DNA from: Paralithodes platypus
Taxonomy: Eukaryota; Arthropoda; Malacostraca; Decapoda; Lithodidae
Direction of reading: 5' to 3'
Length of the DNA stretch: 64,000 nt
Assembly (NCBI GenBank): GCA_032716605.1
Contig: CM064571.1
Coordinates: 19,226,756 to 19,290,755, forward strand
The position numbers were made by a program, and so were the translations under genes. Positions 10,201 to 19,200 of the stretch are shown here, in pieces (the first letter of the stretch is position 1; each line of letters starts with the position of its first letter). Under the pieces are notes generated by a model. That model was not told where the DNA came from and did not search any database. It was given only the letters and a program-made list of their open reading frames with translations.

Positions 10201-13200
10201 CATTAAACACATCATAGAAGACTGCATTTCACACAACCACTTACGCCAACAACACAATCTACACTCAATGAGAGCTCTGTGGGAAAGCCCGATCGTGGCC
10301 ATGGCCTTTCTCAGGGACTCGGGGCTGTTCGGCCAGGCAGCTTAGGGAACAACAACAACCTAGTATTATAGATTTATAAGTATTTATAGATGATTTATGT
10401 TGTATGTCGGTAGTGGTACACCCGGTAACCACATCCATCCCCTATACGGTTTCTTTTCAATTGACAGTAAAATGCAAAGTTCCCATCAAGATTTCTCCGA
10501 AATTTTTAAGATTTTGCAGTGAAAGAGGGTGCTAATTATACTAACTTGGTCTTAATATGATGCAAAGTTTTATTGCAAAAACAGTAATTTCATATTCTTC
10601 CATTAAGTATCTTTATAATAGCTGCTATTAATTATCGTCAGCTGAATTTTTTTTTTAGTATAGTCAACTGATAATTAGAAGAAACCACTCTACTATTATC
10701 CATTCTAAAATATTGGATATTAATCTAATCATGTACATATTCCCAACTGTGCTATGGTAGCCTCATCGTTAAAACTAAAATTGAACTGCCAAGAGATATT
10801 ACTCACTTTAAGTAATGCTTGACAATGTCCACCATGGAGGGGGCGTTCTCCGGCAACTTCGGAAGAGCTTCCTGAAAAATAAAAAAATATACGTCTTAAT
10901 TAATTGATCAACAGGGAGATACCGATACTACTATTTTCTATGTGTCATCCAATTTTGAGACATTTCCTGGTACTGGCACAATATTAAACCCCAAGAAAAT
11001 GGAGCCGATGTAACATCAACTACCTGCCAAGCGGGCATATTTACCCTAAACGAGCTTCATTCCATGCTCTTTTTCATGCATAAAGAAGAGCCAGAGCGTA
11101 ATACAATTATGTATCCGTGAAAAGACTATAATAGAGCTTTCCAATGACACCTGAATCATCCTTGTACGACCACGGGTTATCCTGTAGCGATCACGCAACC
11201 GGAGGTAAAAAATCCCTAAATAAGGTAATTCCCCCAGTTTTTTCCTGATTTTGCAACAGGGACGAACTGGATAATTTTTTTGACCTATTGACTTCTCATA
11301 ACTCAAAAGGGTCTAGAGCAAACTGGCTGTAAATATCCACATTTATTTCCTGGTGGGCTCTTCCCTAATGATAAAAATGTCATCTCTATTGCTTTCATTC
11401 AATTTGAGTTAAAGAGTCAAGAAAATTGTCAAGTTCGTTGGCACTACCTACTGTATACCAACGATGCAGATGTCCCAGTGGATTTAGATGTCAGTGAGAC
11501 AATCAAGCAATTGCAATGGATTTAGATGATAACGACATCATCGACGACCTAACTACCAGCAATTCAGGTTATGAGAGCGAGTATCGTATTAACCCTCTCA
11601 CCACGGAAGGGCTCTTGAACGCCCATAAAAAAGCATATAACAGGTACCCGGATGGTATCTTGAACGCCCAGTGGTTGAAAGCCTGTGAGCTTCGTGTGCG
11701 AGGCGTCGGTCCGACGCATGTAAACAACAGCCGGCTGGACCGTCGCCCCGCATCTCCGGCCACAAGAAGGAGAGCGTCGCTTGTTCGTGTGTGCCTGTAT
11801 GTTGTTGTTAAGTATCGAAAAGTGGTGTAAAGTGGCTGTTTTGGCCATAAAGTTATCTCCAATGAAATCATCATCACAGCTCAACCAGTTGACTTAGAGA
11901 GCTCTACTTAATGCCATTCTACAGGTAAATAACACAGCTACGCTTGGGGATGCGCGGAGCAGTCTGATTAACGAATATACGGTAGCCTAGCCTAGACGTT
12001 TTTCGGCCAAAACACCCGGGTTTCGAGGAATATATATATAATACATAGCCGGGGCTGGAGGGTTAAATATAAGACAATTAACGTTCTGACAAACTATATC
12101 AGAATCTAACAAAACCATATCAGATAAATATCTACCGTCCCATAATACAATTAGGCAACCAACAAGTTTTCATCACAAACTATAACCATAAATGGGTAGA
12201 ATATACAGTTCGGGCGTACCGCCAGCCTTGTTTACACTACGCGTAGTGGCGTCGGACCTTTGCAATCATGTTCCGGTCTATTTTGAATGCCATTGGATAC
12301 AATAATATGTTAAGAGGGGGCAACCCTCACCCCCCATGACATATTGTCATCATATATATTGCCAGCAGGGGGGCAAATGACAAAAAATCGCCGTCAAAGA
12401 CGCAAAGTTAACCGCGGCGATCGCCCTATGTAAACATGACGACCATACGCCCGGAATCTACATTCATCCCCATAAATACTTAAATCAAGGTCCAGTGGCC
12501 TTGAAATGGTAGTGGCTAATTATGGTTATGGTGATGTTATCTTAAAACTTTACTTGTCATTAGCGAGACCCCATATGGATTATGCTGTTCAATTTTGGTG
12601 CCCTTATTACAGAATGGACATAGATACATTGGAGAAAGTACAACGTAGAATGACAAAAATGATCCATAATATTAGAAATCTTCCGTATGAAGAAATTAGG
12701 CTTACATTCGTTAGAAAGACGCAGAGTTAGAGGGGATATGATAGAGGTGTTCAAGTGGGTTAGTGGGATTAATAATGGGGACTTGAAAAATTTAGTAAAG
12801 TTCAGTGATAGCGAAAGAACTCTAACAAATGGTTTCAATTAGATAAATTTAGCTTCAGAAAAGATATAGGCAAATATTGGGATAATATTCAAGGATACTA
12901 CATCGGCGCTACTAGAAACAATTTATCAGGGAAAATAGGTGGGCGGGCTTGTGGCTTTGGCTCCACTGCATGTCTGCCTGCCGAGATCGGAGCCTCGTCG
13001 GGGGCCGGGGGAGTGCTGGAGCGACCTTGGTGACCCTGGTCTCTGGGTCTTCTCTTGAGTGACCTAGATGTGTGTGAATTTTGTGTTTTGTCTGTGTTTG
13101 TTCATTGTTCTGTCTTGTGTTTTGTGTTTTCCCTGTTCTTGCTCTGTCTTGAGTCGGCCACCCCCAAGAAAATAAAAACAACAAAATCATAAAATAGAGT

Positions 13201-16200
13201 AAAATAGAAAATAAAAATAGGAAAAGTGGGGATTGGGCCTGAGCATATACATACGCATGGAGGAATTTCGTTACCGACAACTTAAAAGGCCCGATTTCAC
13301 CGTAAAATAAAACCGAAATTAATCAAAGTTCGATTGTAAACAAAGAATTCCCAAGCATTGCGCACAATGAAAACTCTGCTTCTTCTTGTGGTGATTTAGA
13401 TACGGTGCGCGATTCGCCCAATAAATGGCACGAGTCATTACTTACCAAAACAAAGAACCGACAACCTGTTTTTGCCCCCTTACAGATCAATATATGTACT
13501 GTATATGAGGATGACAATAAGTCAAGGGGGGGTGAGGGGAGACAATGCCCCCCCCCTCAACCCATCAAGTATCTATTTTACCAAACAAATTCTCTCTCCT
13601 ACTGTAAAAGCGTGATTCACCCAATAAATGGTGTCATTTGACGCCGTATATTAAATTGATGAAAAATGGGTAAGCTAATGCCGATTCGTGCGTTGAAAGT
13701 TTTGAACGAATGCCGATTCGGGCGGTTAGCGTTTTGAGGGAAAGACCTGTTAACGGTGCCTTCCTATTAAGATCATAAGAACATATTTATGTATTTTTGT
13801 TTTATTATAGGCTATAAATATATAGTTATTTGTGTATTTTTATAGGCCTATTTATTTATTTCTTATAATGATCATTATTTTTTTAAATATCTAACAAATA
13901 TTAAATTAAAATACTGCACTGTACGTTAAAAATGTGCATTGTATTTTTATTTCCAAAACTCATCGTTTTCATCCTATATCGTGCAGTCAGGGTTGTATAT
14001 ATCCAAACAATAGTGAGATGAAATACAAAAAAAAAAAATTCACCAACCAAATTTACTTCTTAACTCAATGAAATAAAAAAAATACATGTGGCACTCCAAG
14101 GACTCGAACCTAGGATACTCGCACTGAAATTCCGCGCATTTAGGCAATGCATTAAGCTATCAAGACAGTTACAGAATTATGCACAAGCCTACGATTTATT
14201 ATGCACTTTCGAATCCTGCATATTAATCTGAGCTGTACATACATTCCAACTGTGCTATGGTAGCCTAATGTATATGAGAGTTCCGTATAGAGCTCAGTGG
14301 TCTGGTTAATCTACTCTACATAAACTAATTTGGATCCAAACCACTTCCTATCAAGGCCTATTGTATAAAAAAAAAGTTTTCAATACCACAAAGTTGTGGT
14401 TGGAGCCTCCAAGCGGGGAAAGCCTGTGCTGATAGATAGCTAGTAGGGGCTATCGCTACAACAAGAAGCCAGCTGACAAACGCTGCTCCTCCGTGAGCAC
14501 TGTATGGAAATGTAGTGTCAGACAGAAAAGCCATTGCTGCCTAGCTAAAGTGTATGAGTCAGACGGTGATTTTACTCCAGGACCCCAGCCACACACCCAT
14601 TCAGCAGAACCTGGTAATGACCAGGCAGCTTTAATGACAGTAGAAGTAAAGAAACTTGGGTATTAGTTAATGACCAACCAGTTACGGGCCCCATCGATGA
14701 TTATCAGTGTTTTATCAATTTCATGAACGATACTTTGTTGGTGTACTTGTAATTACCGTCGCAAAATCACTATAAGTGAAATACGAGAAACTGTTGGATT
14801 GTTCACCCATAACACAGGGAACGTGAGCTGGGTTTAGACCATCGTGCACCCATGAACAGGGAACGTGAGCTGGGTTTAGACCGTCGGCGAGACAGGTTAG
14901 TTTTCGGTTAGGTTAGGTTAGGCTAATGTTGAAAATACTGAAATGCGTCGGTCCTCGGTATTAAACAACACTGTATATCAAATAAAAAACAAAAAACAAA
15001 AATAAATTACCTGAAAAACTCTTAAATGGTTTGGTAATAAACTTTTACCGAAACTTGGGTACTTATAACCGAAACTACCACTAATTATTTCTCAATATTT
15101 GAAGGCTATTATAGAATAAGGATGTTGCAAAGATCATATTAAAATGTGTTTCAACCTCCGGAGATATATTTTATGTGCACTATATAAAGTACTGTAAAAA
15201 AAATCTCCCTATTGACGGCAATGCAACTTTTATTAACCCTCTCCGACATATGACGCAATTTTGAGCCTATTAGGGATACTTTAAAGCCTTTGTTACCATC
15301 AGGGGTATTTAGAAACCTTTAGTTTAGTTACAGTTGTCAACAGGTGGAACTCATTATCAGAGGACACCGTTACAGCACCTAATCTTACTCTTCAAGCAAT
15401 GCCTAGAAGCAGAAATACACAACACCCTCCACAAATATCACTAAACACCTAAAACACACATCTCAAACAGCTAAACACACATCTCAAACATCTAAACACA
15501 ACTAAATCTAGTCTCCAATGAGGGCACAAAATAAACTAACTATCTGTCAGACTCCCAGTGACTGCTACTAAGCGTACATCTAGTTAGAGTGCCCGTATTT
15601 ATGTCTTGGGCCCCCACTGAACACAGCCACTAGCTCTGTGGTCAGTGTGTGGCCCTACCTGGTAAGTAAACCTGGTAAGTAACTTCAACCTCTGCAGTTG
15701 GCTTTGAGTTACCTGTGGGCAGAAAACTAATTTTGGAGAGGTAATTATAAGAGTGAGAGAACTCTATTTCTTATTGCTAATCTGGCAACCTCTGCGTCAT
15801 ATGTGCGTGAAAGGGTTAAGTCCCCTACTGTTAAAATTGATGCTGATTTCAATAAGTCAAGGGGGGTGAGGCTCTCCTGAACCTATACTGTATCAAAAGG
15901 CAAAAATAAATTTATATTTACTCTGAAAATGACTTAGATCTGAGTGTTTTAAGATCGTTGGATAATGGGAGAAATAAAAATTTCCGGGGATTGTAAGTTG
16001 TAACTAATATCAACTACTGTATAGGCTAATGATGAAAACTACCTAAAACCAAAAAGAAAAACCATGGTAAAATTAGTGGTAGTTTCGGTTAGGCCTATAT
16101 TTTCCAATTTCCCACTTCACACCCAAAGGCCTATCAAATAAACAAAGAAATTCTATCATCTTGTAGAACAACACACATGTCATAGACCAACACCCAAATC

Positions 16201-19200
16201 AAATAAAAGATACAAACAACCAGCTACCCAAACATAGCCTAGGCCTACACCTTATCACCCAATCTAGCTGGAGTATCCGTAAACCCGTACTAGAGCCGGA
16301 CCCTCTGTAAGTATTGTCATGTGACACAAGCAGGCGGCCGCGTCCCCACGAGGTAAGACGAAACGTCCTGTATCCTGTATTCCCTCTTATCCATCACTAT
16401 AGGTAAGAGGATTGTGGGGCTTATTCGACTTACTATTTTTAGTCTGGATGAAACAATTTTTAAACCATTGTTTGTGGCCCTGGTTAGACCAATTCTGGAG
16501 TATGCAAGTCCTGTCTGGAGTCCCTACAAAATTAAGGATAGGCTATCACGGCTATTGAAAAAGTGCAAAGGAGAGCGACTAAGTTGGTACCATCTTTAAA
16601 GGACTTAAACATATGAAGAGACTTCGGAAGCTAAATTTACCAACGTTGGCATATAGAAGAGCGGCAGAGCCAGAGGGGAAATGATAGAAACTTACAAAAT
16701 CTTACAAGGGGTGTAGGCTATGAGGAGGAGGCGAGTAGGGGACTCTTCACACTGCAGGAGGATGGTCGCACCAGAGGACACAGCAAGAAATTGTTTAAGA
16801 GTCAAGACTCAACATCAGGAAGAACTTTTTTAGTAATTGAGTGGTGGAGAACTGGAATGACCTTCCTGACCTTCCTTCCTTAGTAAAATTTAACTTAATA
16901 AATTCTTCTCAGCATGGATTCACTCAGGGACGTTCTTGCCTTACTAATTTGCTTAGCTTTTTCTCAGAGGTATATGAAGCAGTAGATAGTGACAAGTCAT
17001 ATGATATTATATATTTAGATTTCAGTAAAGCTTTCGACAGAGTCCCTCATGAGAGATTGATGAGAAAGGTTGAGGCACATGGAATAGGAGGGTCGTTGTT
17101 GGGATGGATTAGGTCATGGCTAATTGGTAGGAAACAGAGAGTCAGCATAAATGGTACCAAGTCAGAGTGGGGAGCAGTCAAAAGTGGTGTCCCCCAGGGA
17201 TCGGTATTAGGTCCCCTGTTGTTTCTTATATACATAAATGACCTAGATTTAGGTATAACTAGTAGGATAAGTAAATTCGCAGACGATACTAAAATGGGGA
17301 GATCAATTGATTCAGATAGCGATATAGAGTGCCTCCAAAGGGATCTAGATACCTTACATGAATGGTCAGTAAATTGGCAGATGAAGTTTAACATTGACAA
17401 ATGCAAGGTATTAAAGATAGGGAAGATGCAAACAAATGTTAAATATAAACTAGCTAATTTAGAATTAGAAAATTCAGACTGCGAGAAAGATCTAGGTGTG
17501 TTTGTTAGCAATGATTGAAGCCTAGAAAACAGTGTATAAGCGTTCGTAATAAGGCAAACAGGATTCTCGGGTTCATCTCTAGGAGTGTGAGTAACAGAAC
17601 TGCTGATGTTATCTTAAAACTTTACTTGTCATTAGTGAGACCCCATATGGATTATGCTGTCCAATTTTGGTATCCTTATTACAGAATGGACATAGATTCA
17701 TTGGAGAGAATTCAGCGTAGAATGACAAAAATGATCCATAATATTAGAAATTTTCCGTATGAAGAAAGGTTGAAGAAATTAGGTTTACATTCGTTAGAGA
17801 GACGCAGAGTTAGAGGGGATATGATAGAGGTGTTCAAGTGGGTTAGTGGGATTAACAAAGGGGACATGACAAATGTACTAAAGCTCAGTGATAGCGAAAG
17901 AACTCGTACCAATGGTTTCAAATTAGATAAATTTCGTTTCAGAAAAGATATAGACAAATATTGGTTTGGTAACAGAGTTGTAGATGGGTGGAATAGGCTA
18001 CCAAGTGATATAGTGGGATCAAGAACGATAGGGAGCTTTAAGAAAAAATTGGATAAGCATATGGACGAGAAGGGTTGGGTGTGAAGGGGGATCAGCCGGG
18101 TTGGGCCAATCAGCGCTCTGCAGACCCCCGTAATCCTGCGTTAATCTCTAACCGGTTTGGTAAGATGATCCTCAGGGTATTAGAGTGTTGAGCCTATAAT
18201 TGGGCTTTGTAATTGGGGTTGTGTGGGACAGGGATCTGCCTTGCTTAGGCCAATCGGCTTTCTGCAGACTCCCATTTTCTTATGTTCTTATGTTCTTATG
18301 AATAAGTGATAGCCTAGCCTAAGTGTGAACAGTGTTAAAATTTGAAAAAAGCATTAGATATAGTTTGGGGTGACCAAGAGCTAAAGTTTAATAAGAACAT
18401 AAGAAAATGGGTGTCTGCAGAAAGCCGATTGGCCTAAGCAAGGCAGATCCCTGTCCCACACAACCCCAATTACAAAGCCGAAATTGAGACACGTCCACCC
18501 TAACCCACTCTAACCGTTTTGGTAAGATGATCCTCAGGGTATTAGAGTGTTGAGCCTATAATTGGGCTTTGTAATTGGGGTTGTGTGGGACAGGGATCTG
18601 CCTTGCTTAGGCCAATCGGCTTTCTGCAGACTCCCATTTTCTTATGTTCTTATGTTCTAACCACACACCAAGTAATGAATTAAATGATGAGCCGGGTCTC
18701 ATAGGCTGAACAGCCTCCTACCCGGTACAATTTTGTGTGGAGACTCGAATGAATATGAGAAGGAATACAAGAAAATTAACTTGGAATAGCATTGTTTTGG
18801 CCACTTTATCACTTCCAAAGACATAATTTGTTGTACTTCATAGGGGGTCCAATTAAGGAGAAAGTTAATTAACAGACGAAATTAGGCCACAAACTACAAT
18901 AACATAGCGGGCCGCCGTTTATGGGAGACTTTGGTAAACCTGACTTTTTGGACCGACAGCGATTTCAGTAAGTTTTATTTTGTTTTTTGTATTTTTTTCC
19001 TTCAGATATAGTGTTGTTTTATACTGAAGAGGAGCGGAAATGAGTATTTACCCATTATCCAACAATCTAAAAACACGCCCTTATTAGACTATTTTTTTTT
19101 TTTTTTAATGTTCTAGGCTATTAGACTAACCTAACAACCTTACCTAACCTAACCTAGTATATGAGTGGCACACCCCCGCTGCTTGGGTTACTTTTTTTCT

